Positions 45,812 to 57,625 of a DNA stretch of 64,000 nt are shown in pieces. The translations under genes and the position numbers were made by a program. Under the pieces are notes generated by a model. It was not told the DNA's origin and searched no databases. It was given only the letters and a program-made list of their open reading frames with translations. The stretch spans positions 59,030,208-59,094,207 of the forward strand of contig NC_063170.1 in the NCBI RefSeq assembly GCF_023159225.1. Reading direction: 5' to 3'. Origin of the DNA: Perognathus longimembris pacificus (Eukaryota; Chordata; Mammalia; Rodentia; Heteromyidae). The first letter of the stretch is position 1, and each line of letters starts with the position of its first letter.

Positions 45812-47993
45812 AATTGATTGGATGTGAGATTGTAATATTTTGGGGTATGAGATTTTAAACATATTTTCTTTCCCCAAAGGGAAAACAATGAGACTTCAAA
45901 ACCAAACCATCATTCTTGTATGATATGCCCAGTTGCCATTATTTCTCTTCAACAAGGCAGCTTCCAAGAATGATGAGAAAGTACCAGCGATGTTTTGCAG
46001 ATGATTTCAGTTGGCAGAGCCGAGTAATCGATCTGCTTAAATGAGTGAACTCACTAATGAGCAACTGCCACCAGGAGAAAGAGGACATTGTCACCGACTC
46101 GTCAGAGTAATGAGATAACAAAGTTAATTATATCGTCTTCGGTGGGTGTACCCTGGCCTCCTTTCAAAGCCTCCATTTGCAAACATTTGTTCCGACACCC
46201 CCAGAGTTTGCCCTTCTTCACAAAACCGACCAGCTGTGCACGGAGTCAGGCAAACGCAGCCGATCTCCGAGTGCCCATTGGGGCAGAGCAACTGGAAAAC
46301 TTTTCTCCCCTTTATTATCTCCTTGTAAAATGTTATAAGCCTGTAAACTAGTTAATTTATGAGCCATGTGAATAATTTGCTCGCACTTGATCATGGGTTT
46401 TGTAAACACAGTTTGCAGAGGGAGGCGGGAGGATAATTTGTAGGTCTGGCTTTTCTTGCTAAGGGGACACTAACTAATTTGACACAGTACCATGACATTG
46501 ATGGCTGGGTACACTAATGACCATACTCCAAGATGTGGCTGTCAGCCTGTCCCTCATTCCAGTAAGGACCCGGCTTGCTTTCAGGGCTGCTCAGGACCTG
46601 TCACTCAAATAATTATTCAAACAATGACGTTAATGAGAGCCCTCGTGTTTATTTTCAACAGACTAACCAGTGCTTAGCTTCCATTTGTCTGACCATGGTC
46701 GCTGACTAATAGGTGTTTCATGAATAGTAAATCTGAACTCTCACCTAACAAAGAAACATCAGAGAAAAGAAAAAAAATCAAGGAATGCTGATTAGGGAAC
46801 AAACGCAGTCAATTCAACTTGTTTTTTGCACCCAAATACTGTTAAGAACCAAGTGATAGGTAGCCAGACACACTAACTAAACAGGCCACGGAAAGGGAAA
46901 TAAATATTTTGCAACACACATGCCCCTGGAACATGACATAGTTAGGAGCAACTTTCTGCCTCCAAGTTCAGTACCTTTAGGGGATTCTAAACATGGATTC
47001 ACTTAATTAATTTTTTTCATGGAGTGGCCAAAAGGTTTAGGGTTTTAGTGTATTTTTTTCAACCTTCAAGTTTGAGGTCTGATTAAACTATTTCACATAT
47101 AAATCTTTAGAAACATTACAAAACAGTTGTGGGGTTCCCCCTCAAAAAAATGACTGCAAAAAGTGTGTGGAGACATTTTTGTTTTCTATATATTTCATGT
47201 CTAGTCTACTGAGCCTTGTAATCAAGTTCTTTCTATTTTAAATTAAATTTCTATTTTGGAATGATAAATTTTGTCCTTCATTTTAGAGTGATTATAATCG
47301 TAAAATATTCATACAATCATAATGTAAAATGATTCCGTTTTTTTCAAAAGGTGGGCTTGGATCTATTAAAGGGATTGAAAAATTGAAATGCTCTGGATGT
47401 GGTTCAGTGCAGAACGTGTAATTCAAATTAAATAATAGTGGTAGTATTTCAACAAAGGTTCTATCTGCCACCCTGAATGAAGGATTCTACTCAACGTGGC
47501 ACATGACTCGTGACTTTATACAACGGCAAAAATAAATACACGTCCATACAGATACAGAATTAAAATGTCATTGCATGCAATATTTCCTAACTATGTATTT
47601 CTAAACCTACTTGAGATAGATCTCTACGTTCTGAATGCCAATGGGTCTACATGGTATACAACACATGGGAAGCAGATTCATACTTTAGGCTAATTTTTTA
47701 AATATAGTTGAACAAGTTCTCAAATAAAGTGTTCCAAACCAGCAATATTGTTTGCAAATGCTACTTCCCTGGGTAGGTAGCTACAGACAGATTCCCAGAT
47801 CATCACTATTTCTGGGCAGTTTGTTCGTGGTAAGCATTTATCCTCCATAAAAATCTAAGAAAGATCTGTGAGATCTCTTTCTCCTTCTTCCTGGGCAGCA
47901 AGCTGGAATGCCTTCCCAGCATCCTTTGCAGCTGTGGGTCATGTGAACAAGTCCTTATGGGTACATGAGGCTTTCATTCTACTCTTGCGGTGA
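45812..47993. other. Longest repeat-free island in the right half; candidate enhancer region
   Basis: About 2.2 kb with no transposon. The part 45990-46720 contains TTAATTA (46124-46130), GTAATCGATC (about 46024), a forkhead-type TGTAAACA (46401-46408) and several TAAT cores. The rest (46720-47760) is AT-rich without features. No open frame looks coding. Cross-species conservation is my guess, not an observation. Confidence 0.45.
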
Positions 47994-48005
47994 GGGGGGG
48001 GGGGG
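47994..48005. repeat. G12 homopolymer
   Basis: Twelve consecutive G on the plus strand. Confidence 0.95.
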
Positions 48006-48224
48006 TCTCCTACACCATCGCCTGTGCCTACTCTCTTGCTTCCACTGAGAACCTAGAGGTCCCATGAAATCACCATTTGTGACAAGCTCAAGTCCCCAAG
48101 AAGCCACAAGGTGCAGAGGCAAACTAGCCTGCAACTCACTGGCCAGCGCCAGGCTCTGACCTGCCCTAGAAGCAGACCTGCTGATAGAGCTGCCCCCTGT
48201 CTGTCTCATGGCCTGCACCCATGT

Positions 48225-48289
48225 GGGTGGAATCCAGAGCCTCATACATGCCAGGCAAATACTCTGCTGCTGAGCAATAGCTCAGCCCT
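48225..48289 (-). mobile_element. ID-like SINE fragment, minus strand
   Basis: GTGGAATCCAGAGCCTCATA, CATGCCAGGCAAATACTCTG and TGAGCAATAGCTCAGCCC are the inverted ID-type body. The following sequence to 48390 includes the pyrimidine repeat and may hold a second, weaker ID remnant near 48385-48440. Confidence 0.72.
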
Positions 48290-48331
48290 AACTTCATTTA
48301 CACACAGCCTTTTCCTTTTTAAAATTTGTCT

Positions 48332-48385
48332 TTTCCTTCCCTCCCTCCCTCCCCCTCTCTTTCTTCCTTTCTTTTCTTTCTGTGT
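48332..48385. repeat. Pyrimidine-rich (CCTT/CCCT)n tract
   Basis: TTCC and CCCT tetramers grading into CTTT; all pyrimidine on the plus strand. It fits a purine SINE tail on the minus strand, probably of the weak ID remnant that follows. Confidence 0.85.
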
Positions 48386-48631
48386 TGAAGACTAATCCTA
48401 AGGCTTGTTAAGTATGTGCTGTATCCAAGCCCAGCATTTCTTATTCCAAAACCATAGACCTGGCTAAATTTCTTCTTGGCTTCTACCCGAGTTGCTCAGC
48501 AGCCCTAAGTAGGACAAATATTGTCAATTTGAAAAGAAAAAAAAAAAACCCACCTCTGAAGATATTTGATTTTTTGTTAATGGCTCCCTTTGACAAAATA
48601 AGCATAGAACAAATGAGAACTAACAGCTCTG

Positions 48632-48914
48632 TGTGTGTGTGTGTGTGTGTGTGCGTGCTTGCCTGACTGCTTTCCTGCCTGCCTGACATTATTGGAGACT
48701 GGAGCTTGAACTCTGAGCCTCATGCTCTTGCTTGGCTATTTCTCTCACAGCTAATGCTCTACTACTTGAACCACACCCCCAGATCTGCCTTTTTGATGGT
48801 GAATTGAAGGTAAGAGTCTCACAGACTTTTCTGCCCCAGCTGATTTTGAACCATGATACCCAGATCTGAGCTCAGCCTTTTGAGTAGTACAGGCTTAAGC
48901 CACCAGCACCTGGC
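48632..48914 (-). mobile_element. 7SL/B1-Geo SINE with (TG)n tail, minus strand
   Basis: The body is at 48686-48914 with Geo half (GACTGGAGCTTGAACTCTGA) and 7SL head (CTTTTGAGTAGTACAGGCTT). The TG array at 48632-48654 plus CCTG repeats lie at its tail side. Diverged copy. Confidence 0.85.
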
Positions 48915-48959
48915 AAGACAGTTGAAAAATGTGTCAGACATGCCTGTCTTTCTCCTTCA

Positions 48960-49140
48960 GCTAACCAGGAGGAACACTCCTCCCATTTCTTGGATGGGAA
49001 CACTGAGACTCTAAGGGGTGAAACAGAAGTGACTGTCACAAATGCTGATCTGGTGACACTGTCTTCACTGCACATATATTGGCTGTCAAATCCAGGCTTC
49101 ACCAAAAGTGTCGATTTCTAAGTCTGACATCTTACCTATT
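48960..49140 (-). mobile_element. MIR SINE, minus strand
   Basis: CTCCCATTTCTTGGATGGGA, ACACTGAGACTCTAAGGGGT, GACTGTCACAAATGCTGATC and CAAATCCAGGCTTCACC are inverted MIR landmarks in order. Confidence 0.78.
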
Positions 49141-49473
49141 GGTGACCAAAGAAAAGAATCCTGCATGGCATGCCTTAACCCACTCCAACATATGAACAAT
49201 GTGACTGAGAAAATCTTAAGTTGCAACAATCAGTAGAATGTCAGAAACTTTCCAACCTTGTCAGTGTTGAAAAGCCAGCAACAAAAACAACAACAAAGTT
49301 ACTGCAGTAAGAGAAGTAATGAGCTTCAGTAAGTTCTTGGTGATTAGAAAATAAAGAGCTACAATTTGAAACAACATACATGTGAAGACTATATGGTTGA
49401 GTAATCAAGGCCTTCAACCCATTGTCATCCTCACTGTAATATAAATAAGGCATCTTTTAAGAACAAGTTGGAG
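49141..49473. other. Unique non-coding DNA
   Basis: No repeat except the AAC-rich patch near 49283-49297. Its end (49462-49473) is the left copy of the next element's target-site duplication. Confidence 0.55.
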
Positions 49474-49684
49474 GGCTGGGGATATGGCCTAGTGGCAAGA
49501 GTGCTTGCCTCGTATACATGAGGCCCTGGGTTCAATTCCCCAGTACCACATATACAGAAAACGGCCAGAAGTGGCGCTGTGGCTCAAGTGGCAGAGTGCT
49601 AGCCTTGAGCAAAAAGAAGCCAGGGACAGTGCTCAGGCCCTGAGTCCAACCAAGCCCCAGGACTGGCCAAAAAAAAAAAAAAAA
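49474..49684 (+). mobile_element. IDL-Geo SINE, plus strand, full length, young
   Basis: Left ID-like monomer, ACATATACAGAAAACGGCCA linker, Geo monomer and A18 tail. The 12-base duplication AACAAGTTGGAG lies at 49462-49473 and 49685-49696. A small insertion near 49650 changes the Geo B box (GAGTCCAACCAAGCCCC) relative to the 30461 copy. Confidence 0.98.
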
Positions 49685-49696
49685 AACAAGTTGGAG

Positions 49697-49905
49697 AGAC
49701 TTTTCTGTAAAGGCAAATACAGAGAATATTCTAGAGTTTGCAGTCTTACACTTTCTAACACAATTGCTCAGTGCTGCTATTATAGTAGGAAAGCAGTCAG
49801 AGACAAGATGTAAACAAATGCGTGCTGTTGTGTTCCAATAAAACTTTATTTACAAAAACAAGTTGTGGACCAGACATAAAAGGCCATCATTTGCCAACTT
49901 CTGCA
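49697..49905 (-). mobile_element. hAT-type MER DNA transposon, near full length
   Basis: Starts with ACTTTTCTGTAAAGGCAAAT, has the internal AACAAATGCGTGCTGTTGTG, the hallmark TTCCAATAAAACTTTATTTA, and ends with CATCATTTGCCAACTTCTG. This is the layout of the mammalian hAT family whose ends read CAGGGGTCGGCAAACT. I do not assign the exact subfamily. The young IDL-Geo element inserted at its left edge. Confidence 0.88.
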
Positions 49906-51684
49906 ATACAAGTGTTTGGGCGTTTCTGCAAATTTGCACATATTATAATTTTTCCTCTGTGAAATAATGGGAAATAGGCTCTGGTTAGCATTTTCACTTG
50001 GAATATCTGACCACCAGGAATGAATCACTGATGTCAAGGGGGAGGGGGTCCCTTTGTCGAAAGTTTAAGAGATGGCAGCTGGCAGGGCTGGGCTTCCAGC
50101 AGAGGTCTGACCCCACCGCTGGCTTCCTCCTGCCTTGCCACCTTTCAGAGGGCTCAGGCACCCACGCAAGGCACCAGCTGCGACATTCCAAGCAACCACT
50201 GTGGCCCAGAGAAGAACTGAAGCATTTCTGCCAGGACCGTCAATGCCCGTGCTGATTTTACATAGGTTAAGTTGTCTTTAAGACCTCTCACTCAAGGAGA
50301 TACCTTTTTACCTTTTTTTGTTGTTGCTTTTTAAAGCAAAATTACAAATGCATTCCTTCCCAGACATCACTGGAGCTGGGAGTGTTGAAAAGACTGCCAA
50401 TATCCTCTCAAAGTTTCAAAGTGAGGCATGAAGTTCTCCAAATTAAAACCAAATTGTTCTCTTAGGTTTGAGGGTGTTCCCTGTTAACCAATTTCATGGT
50501 AGGAGCTATATGTCCAGGGATTGACAATGCCAGAAGAAAATCAAATCAAATATATTTGAACACTAATCCTTCAAAAATGAGAAGGTCTGACAAGGAGTTG
50601 TTCACTCTGAAAAAGGATAACAAAGCTCAGATATTATATACATAGACAGAAAACATTCTTTTTTAAAGAAGCCTGTTTCCCATTGTTTTATTGCAACTAT
50701 TAAGTGAGCAAGATAATTTGAGACACGAAATGGATAAATTTCATCAATCTGTTGTACTTGAAATGTCAATCAAACCAGAGCAAAAGCAAGTAAATGATAG
50801 TCCAGTCTGACAACGGAATATCTTATAGTCATTTATGAACAATATTGGAAATGGAAAAAATGTGTGCAAGTGCTTGTTATAATGTGACATAAAATAAGAC
50901 AAAAATTATCTGTAATAATTCCCATTGTATAGAAATAGGCACCAATAAAGAATAGAAAAAGTAAAACTAATACTATTTTCCCTAGAAGAATGGGATTCGA
51001 TAATATTTCTCTTTAGAATTTTAGGGGATAGGATGAGATTTGTATTTGTGTGTGGGGGGGGGTTGTCTGTGCTTTCCAGATTTTCCAAAACAAATTGACC
51101 TCTAAAATGACATTCACATCTGAGAACACGCATTTTATTAATGATGTTTGCCAGACTTTCCTCCAGACTAGAAGTATCTTGAAAATAGAAATTTGTGTCA
51201 TCTCACAGGACCAAAACAGTTTCTAGAAGCCACTGAACAGACCACCTAATTTTTTAGAAGTCCTCTTAATGTGGTTTCCTCAATAAATTCGAATTTTTGT
51301 ACTTTTTAAGGCTTTAAGAGAAATTAACTAATCTTGTTTAAAGATACTGATTGCTTACGGATTATGGCTATAAATAAATTGCTAGATGCCAGATTATACT
51401 TTCTCCTCTTTCTCAATGATAGCACACCACCATTTGTCTTTTAATAACTTCAAAAAATTCTGACTCATTTGCTCATTAAAAAATAAAATGCATCTTGATC
51501 ATGAAGTTTGGCATTTCATAAATATTTACCCCAAATGCACTGCCTGCTTTGAAGCTGGGACAGAAAACGCCTGATTGACAGGCACCTTCTGTGCAGGAGG
51601 GAGGAGTTCTGTCAACTGGGAGAAGGTGTCATTTCTACTGCCCTGTGACTCCCAACAGCCAGAAACCGGTGTGCCCTACAGTCA
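49906..51684. other. Unique AT-rich DNA
   Basis: 1.8 kb with no transposon recognised. It contains a G9 run at 51054-51062. Short frames only. Confidence 0.5.
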
Positions 51685-51711
51685 ACACACACATACATAC
51701 ACACACACACA

Positions 51712-51746
<35 letters not shown>
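51685..51746. repeat. (CA)n microsatellite with CATA interruptions
   Basis: About 31 dinucleotides with three TACA-type interruptions in its first half, which should make it less mutable than the pure arrays. Confidence 0.96.
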
Positions 51747-52594
51747 CATAGAAGGAAGAACCACAGTCCTCCTGAGCCCCAGTGTCTGGGCCTGGCAGCA
51801 TCCAGAACAGCAACAATATCTCTTCTGGCATTACGAAGCCAGTGATTCAGGGTGGAAAGCTGCAAGAGAGGCAAGGAGGAAGGTAAAGATGGCAGCTTCT
51901 GTCCTGAAAGCCACCAGGGTCAGCATAACCATGGAGAAACAACATCTTTCTAACAATAACAACAACAACAGATGCACCACCACAATGTAACTAGTATATC
52001 ACCCATTTTCCTCCACTGTAACTATTACAAAGAATTTCTCATGTCACTTTCTGAGGAAATAAAGAGATCAGTGGCGGGGTGGGGGGGGGGGAGGGAGGGG
52101 AGGTAAGCAACTACTGTTTATCTGCCATGGTTGGTCTCAAACAAGGCTACTGCAATGGGACGTGGGAAGGTGTGTGCTGGGCCCAGCAACCTCTTTTCAC
52201 CAGGGCTGTGAACTCCAGAAGAGCAGAGGAGAAAAGTATCGCCAAGTACAGCACACAGATAGATCCTACCAATGAGAGCCCCTGCAGCGTAGACACGCCC
52301 ACCATGTGGGTTAGCATTTCCTGATGGTACAACTGCAAGCTATGGCCTACAAACACCCCCAGGAAGACAGACTCTTAGTGGGAACTTAGAGAAAGACACC
52401 CTACCCATAATATGTAAAACTTAAGTATCATCACAGGCTGCCAGTCTTCTTGGGTCCTGGGATATCAAGGGTGATTGGGGATTAGCGTGTTACAAGAACA
52501 GAAGTCACTCAGTTTTGTTTTATTAGACCTCAGTATCTAAAACCACAGTGAAACAGTATGATAGCTGACTTCATTCCACACATATATACACCCC
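51747..52594. other. Unique DNA with a G11 tract
   Basis: An AAC microsatellite patch at about 51953-51969 and a G-rich tract at 52074-52103 that includes G11 (52081-52091). No transposon or gene recognised. Confidence 0.55.
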
Positions 52595-52810
52595 TTGTCA
52601 GTCATGGGTCTGAAGCTCAAGGCTTTAGCTTTTCTGCTCCAGATTAGCACTCTTATCACTTTGAGCCACAACTCTTCTTCTGGTTCTCTGGTGGTTATTT
52701 GGAGATGAGTCTCACAGACTTTGCTGCCTGGGCTGGCTTTGAACTATGATCCTCAGATCTCAGCCTTTTGAGTAGCTAGGATTACAGATGTGAGCCACAA
52801 AGGCCCAGCC
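52595..52810 (-). mobile_element. 7SL/B1-Geo composite SINE, minus strand
   Basis: Geo end (GTCAGTCATGGGTCTGAAGC), inverted A box (ATCACTTTGAGCCACAACTC), linker (GGTTATTTGGAGATGAGTCT) and 7SL head (TTTTGAGTAGCTAGGATTAC). Full length. Confidence 0.95.
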
Positions 52811-54606
52811 TGCATCTCTTCTTCCTAGGCACCTGAGAAGCTCACATACCCAGTTTCCCTTGTGTTATGTCAGGACTGTGAGACTGATTTCTGCTCAGTG
52901 GGGTGAGAGCAAGAACAAGACTCAATTCCTCTGAGATAATGGGTCTACTGGAATGCCTTTCCCTCTTTCCCATAGTGGAGGAGATTCAACAGTTACACGT
53001 TGATACCAAAATCCGGCTTACCTGTCACAGCAGCTAGCTCAACACATCCTGACTAAGACAGGACACGCCTCACTGAGGCCCTCATGAAGACCCACCTTAA
53101 ATATTAACACTCAATTCCTGGCTTGGCCTCCACTTTTCCATCACAACTCCATGTCTTAGTGCTCAATGTATCCTCCTTTTAGGAAAGACCATCACATCTT
53201 GCAATAATCAGCTATTGTGAATGAAAACAACCAATCAGGAGTTCAGATGGAAGTGGCACAGGTGAGTTACTTTCTCAACACTTAACCACACAGCAGAAAC
53301 TACACTTAAAGTGCAAAATTGAGACAGGTGAGGGTTTCCCAAAGCCACATCTACCAGGAAACCCCAACCATAGCACAGAAAAATAACTGAGACTGGATCC
53401 CAGGACAAGAGGTCAGAAATGGCTTCTCAGAAGACCTTGGGTCACTGAAGGTGAGTGGAAGCTGGGCAGGTACCCATGACTGGGGGGGGAGGGTCGGACA
53501 GATAAGATTCTCCATTGGCACTGCTAGTGGGAAGAGGCTAACATCAGCTTTTAAGTAGCCCATCTTCTATGGAAAAGTGAGAGAACTACAGTGCTGGGGG
53601 TATCTCCATGGTGTCCCTAAAGACAAAAACATTTGTTTTGTACTGCGGACAGGGCTGAGGGGTAAGTTATTCACACTCAAATTGCTTTCCTACATTATCG
53701 GAGAATATCAATACCCAGGCAAACCCAGTTGCCTCAGGTCACAGACCGAAGTACACGTCCTTCTTACAAACCCTCCCAGGCCTCCATGATGACAGTCATC
53801 ATCTGGCAAATCTCCCCCGTGAGGTGTGTTTCTTTATCCACACTACAATGTCACCAAGAGAGAAGATTAGAACAGGATCAAAAGGCCCAGGGGACTGCTG
53901 GCGTTGGGTCCCAAGTACCTGCAATCTTCTCAGAGTCTCTGTCTTCTCACTGCTCAGGACCAGGGCGTCCTGGAGAACTCACAGGTACTTCCCAGCACTC
54001 ACGCCCTACCCAGACTTTCCAAGTCACGCGATCCTCAGAATCCCCCAAGGGGCCTCTGAAAGCCTTATGGCCAGCAGCTGCTGTTGCTGCGAGTGGTGGT
54101 TGAGGCCGCAGGTTGTAGGCGGCCCTGCTTCCAGCGTTTGTCAGGATGCCACCGCAGCCCACCCAGGCAGCTTTGCCCGCCAGCAGGACCAGCTGAGCTG
54201 TTTGCAGGGGAAGCCAAAGCTTTGCCATGGGGCACAGGGACCTATGGTATCCATAGTTCCAGTCACCACATCGAGCAACCTCATTTATCCTCCGCTGTCT
54301 CCCAGCTCTGAGGATTGGCCTTCATCATTCTCACTTATGGAAGGCCCTTGCTTGGATTGTCGGCAGAGATCATTTTTAACCTTTAGCACCTAAGTCACAA
54401 GTCAGCTTTTCCAGTGGACCTTCTCCACACAGATTATTCAAGTGGCCCCAGGGCACATGCGCTGTCCTGAACATGTACCTTGCTTCTTCCTTCCATTTGC
54501 CTGCCTTTGCTTCTCTCTGCAAGACAGCCAAGCCCATGCAGGCGGGGTCTGGCTCATTTCTCCCATGCTGTTACCTCCCTCTCTAGTGACCCTGGGCTGT
54601 GCCCAG
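52811..54606. other. Unique DNA, GC-rich in part
   Basis: No transposon. The part 53940-54240 is GC-rich with several CpGs. This explains the overlapping open frames of 93 to 189 codons on both strands (53729-54393). A donor-like TGAAG/GTGAGTG at 53450 and a minus-strand donor-like GACAG/GTAAGC at 53022 lack good acceptors. No gene is called. Confidence 0.45.
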
Positions 54607-54665
54607 AGGACAATGACAGTCATGCAACAGGCATTTGACAGATAGTTGTTGAATCAATGAATTAC
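54607..54665 (+). mobile_element. MIR 3'-end remnant, plus strand
   Basis: GGCATTTGACAGATAGTTGT followed by TGAATCAATGAATT resembles the MIR terminus (CAATAAATG then TTGTTGAATGAATGAA). The rest of the MIR is not visible. Confidence 0.5.
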
Positions 54666-54719
54666 CAACTTCAATAATATTTTGCCATCCTTCAGATAAA
54701 GGGGAAAAGAAAGCAGGTA

Positions 54720-55045
54720 CATGCATTGATGCATGTCAGTAATCCCAGGAGAGGAGCAAGTAGGAGGATTTCATTTTGAGGCCAGTCTAGGCAAAACCTT
54801 AAGTGATGTTCCACCTCAGCCCATCACTAGGCATGGTGATGGAAGCCATCCATGCAAGCTAAGGAGAAGGTATGTATGTGAAGATATGTCTGAGGCTGAG
54901 ATGATGCAAAACTATAAGGCTCTATTTGGAAAATAAAGCAAAAAATGGACTTAAGGATGTGGCTCAAGTGGTAGAGCACCTACTTAGCAAGTGTGAAGCC
55001 TTGAATTCAATCTCAGTGCCACAAACGATAGATTTTTTTAAAGAA
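54720..55045 (+). mobile_element. 7SL-7SL-ID composite SINE, plus strand, old
   Basis: First 7SL monomer 54720-54818 (TCAGTAATCCCAGGAGAGGA, GAGGCCAGTCTAGGCAAAAC). Second monomer 54830-54932 (CACTAGGCATGGTGATGGAA, ACTATAAGGCTCTATTTGGA). ID-like end 54945-55026 (GATGTGGCTCAAGTGGTAGA, ACTTAGCAAGTGTGAAGCC, TTGAATTCAATCTC). Same order as the copy at 39440-39755. Confidence 0.78.
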
Positions 55046-56859
55046 GAAAACCTCAATCATTTGAAGTTATAACAAACGACACACCCCAGAGTGGCTTGCA
55101 ATGAATGATAGGTGACAAGACTAAAATGATACAAACGCATCTATGATGGGATTTTGGCCATCAGAAGTGATACTGGATTGAAAGCTTGTCTATACCAGAT
55201 AGCCGCACCCAGCAGGGCACACCCACCTTTGAAAGCCCTCCTAGGCGAAGCTGATCTCAACTTCCACTGCTCCTAGTGCCACCCACTCTTGCTGGCAGGT
55301 GTCAGAAAGACAGCAGGTCCCCCACTTCTTCGTAAGCTGAGCTTCTCCAGCCTGGACCGCTCTCAAAACTCACTTGCAAGCGTCTATGACCGCCATGGAG
55401 GCAACTTTGTCATGGGTGTTAGATGAAAAGGGGACCAAGCCTTTTAGGAGGGTCCACCCACATTCTGTCATTGTGTATATTCAGTAACACACCCCAAAGC
55501 CGAGGAGACCTTTTCTTTCTAAGCCTGAGCAGCTTAAGGACTTAATACTGCTGGATTTTGCTCTACATGCTCCAAGACACCCGTGCTTTAGAACATACAT
55601 ACATACACCACCACCACCATGAACAACAAGTGATAAAGTAGGATTTTCACACAACCTGTCAGAAAACCTGACCCGAAGGCCCTGGAGAAGGAACTAACTG
55701 AATGAGTTGTACCTGGCCATCCAACAGAATATAGGATAAATGTTCTCTGTAAGGCAGCCAAAGAATTGGTTAGAAGTTCAACTGCAGGACACAAAGTGAA
55801 TGAATATTTAAAGTCGACTCTCCCGAATCACTTTTCTGTAATTACAAGGAAAGTCATTGAAATGCCCTGAGCTTCCCAAAAGCAGCCATTCAGGGTTGTC
55901 CATTGATTTACGTCTAGGGCGTGTCTCCGAAACACATTCCAAGAGGAGGGGTGAGCAAGCTCAGTGTGCATCAGGAATTGTTTTGCTTCACATACCACTG
56001 GCGGAGATGGAGGGCTTCTTCCAGATCTGTGCCTGCGGTGGGCAGCTATAACGAGAGGGTGAGCCTGTCTCCACCTGGCTTATTCCACACACACAGCAGG
56101 CTTGACATCCCTCCACGGAGGCTGAGGTATGTATGGGGTGGCCCTGCTCTGGTTTGTTGTATCTGTTCAAATAGTTATGCTTCCCTATACTGCAGGAGGG
56201 TGAGTTGATGTAGTAATTACCTGTTACTCTTGACAAGTAAGGTAATTAATGTAGCAAAATACCACTGCAATGTGTGTAAATTTAGACCACCATAATTAAA
56301 GCACCCGTCTGTTCCACAAACTGTTCAATTAAGAAAAAAAAATATTGACGGTGTACATTTTTTGAAATTAGAAAAACGTATGGAATGAATGAATCTCCCT
56401 TGGTTGACATCCGTTTCGGGATGCCGTTCTCAGCAGGGAGCATCCTTAAAGCACAGCACAGAGTAACTTCCCCTAAAACACAAAAGTCCTTGTGTACACA
56501 TGCTTTTAATACAAATCCTATCATGCTATGAAACAGACTAGTCAAAAAGTAGATTGGGGGGGGGGGGTGCACTCCGAAACCATGGCAGTCGTAAAAAGCT
56601 GGAAGGTGACTACGGTGATACTATGCACATGACAAAGCTGTCTCCTAGGATCATATTCAGAGACACCACTATCTGCCTCCCACTAAACTACAGGCGAATG
56701 AAATCACTGCACCCTCTAAAGGGATGGGTGGTGGTCAAACCTGGCTTCATTTCTCCTTGTAGCCATTGGCCATTGTCAGATACAATGCTAACAGGGTCCC
56801 AGTCCAAGTGCCTGGCTAATCCACAGTGGAAAATCTCTGGCTACTTAATGAGTTAAAAG
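55046..56859. other. Unique non-coding DNA
   Basis: No transposon. A CATA/CCA simple patch lies at about 55595-55621 and G12 at 56556-56567. A donor-like GAGAGG/GTGAGC near 56059 has no partner. Frames under 101 codons. Confidence 0.5.
56556..56567. repeat. G12 homopolymer
   Basis: Twelve consecutive G on the plus strand. Confidence 0.95.
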
Positions 56860-57191
56860 AAGGCTGAGAATGTGGCTTAGTAGTAGAGTGCTTGCCTAGC
56901 ATGCATGAAGCCCTGGGTTCAATTCCTCAGTACCTCATAAACAGAAAAGGCCAGAAGTGGCGCTGTGGCTTAAGAGGTAGAGTGCTAGCCCTGAGCAAAA
57001 GAAGCTCAGGGACAGTGCCCAGGCCCTGAATTCAAGCCCCAGGACTGGCAAAAAAAACAAAAAACAAACCAAACAAACAAAAAGGCTATGCGATAAAGCT
57101 GGATGTGAAGATCAAGGTTCTAACCAGACAGGAAAGTCCATGAGACACTTATCTCAAATTAACCACTTAACAAAAAAAAAAAAAAAAAAGG
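56860..57191 (+). mobile_element. Chimeric SINE: IDL-Geo fused to a 7SL/B1 segment
   Basis: First a full IDL-Geo (56860-57050, TGTGGCTTAGTAGTAGAGTG through CCAGGACTGGC), then an A/C-rich joint. Next is an internal piece of the 7SL head plus linker (about 57088-57170, GAAGATCAAGGTTC, GGAAAGTCCATGAGACACTT) with no Geo half, then an A19 tail. GAGTTAAAAG flanks the whole unit at 56850-56859 and 57192-57201, so it seems to have inserted in one event. An alternative is that the 7SL piece is an independent older fragment. Confidence 0.85.
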
Positions 57192-57283
57192 GAGTTAAAA
57201 GGCCCAGAGAAATTAAACCATACCTGTGCTAAGACTAAGAGAAGAGAAGGTTACCAACTCAGTTTAAAAAAAAAAAAAAGTAG

Positions 57284-57488
57284 GGCTGGGAATATGGCCT
57301 AGGGGCAAAAGTGCTCGCCTCATATACATGAAGTCCTGTGTTCGATTCCCCAGCACCACATATATAGAAAATGGCCAGAAGTGGCGCTGTGGCTCAAGTG
57401 GCAGAGTGCTAGTCTTGAGCAAAAAGAAGCCAGGGACAGTGCTCAGGCCCTGAGTCCAAGGCCCAGGACTGGCAAAACAAAACAAAAC
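57284..57488 (+). mobile_element. IDL-Geo SINE, plus strand, full length
   Basis: Left monomer (GGCTGGGAATATGGCCTAGG, B box GTTCGATTCCCCAGC), linker, Geo monomer and an AACA-type tail. AAAAAGTAG at 57275-57283 and 57489-57497 is the target-site duplication, partly in A-rich sequence. Confidence 0.96.
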
Positions 57489-57497
57489 AAAAAGTAG

Positions 57498-57625
57498 ATA
57501 GATTCAAATTGAGAGAAAGAGAAGAGTATGTGAGAGAAAGAGCAAGAGAGGAGGGAGAAAGGAGAGAGAAGAAAGTAAATATGGGGGAAGGTGGGAGAGA
57601 AAAAGGAGACAGGAAAAGAAAACAC
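57498..57625. repeat. Purine-rich GA/GGAGA tract
   Basis: Degenerate GAGA and GGGAGA sequence with few pyrimidines. It is not within a SINE tail, since the preceding element is closed by its duplication. Confidence 0.75.

Noticed and set aside
53729..54393. Frames of 124 and 189 codons on plus and 93 codons on minus
   Set aside because: Same pattern of many simultaneous frames in GC-rich DNA. The minus-strand frame at 53947-54228 was compared by eye with small mitochondrial membrane proteins and did not match.
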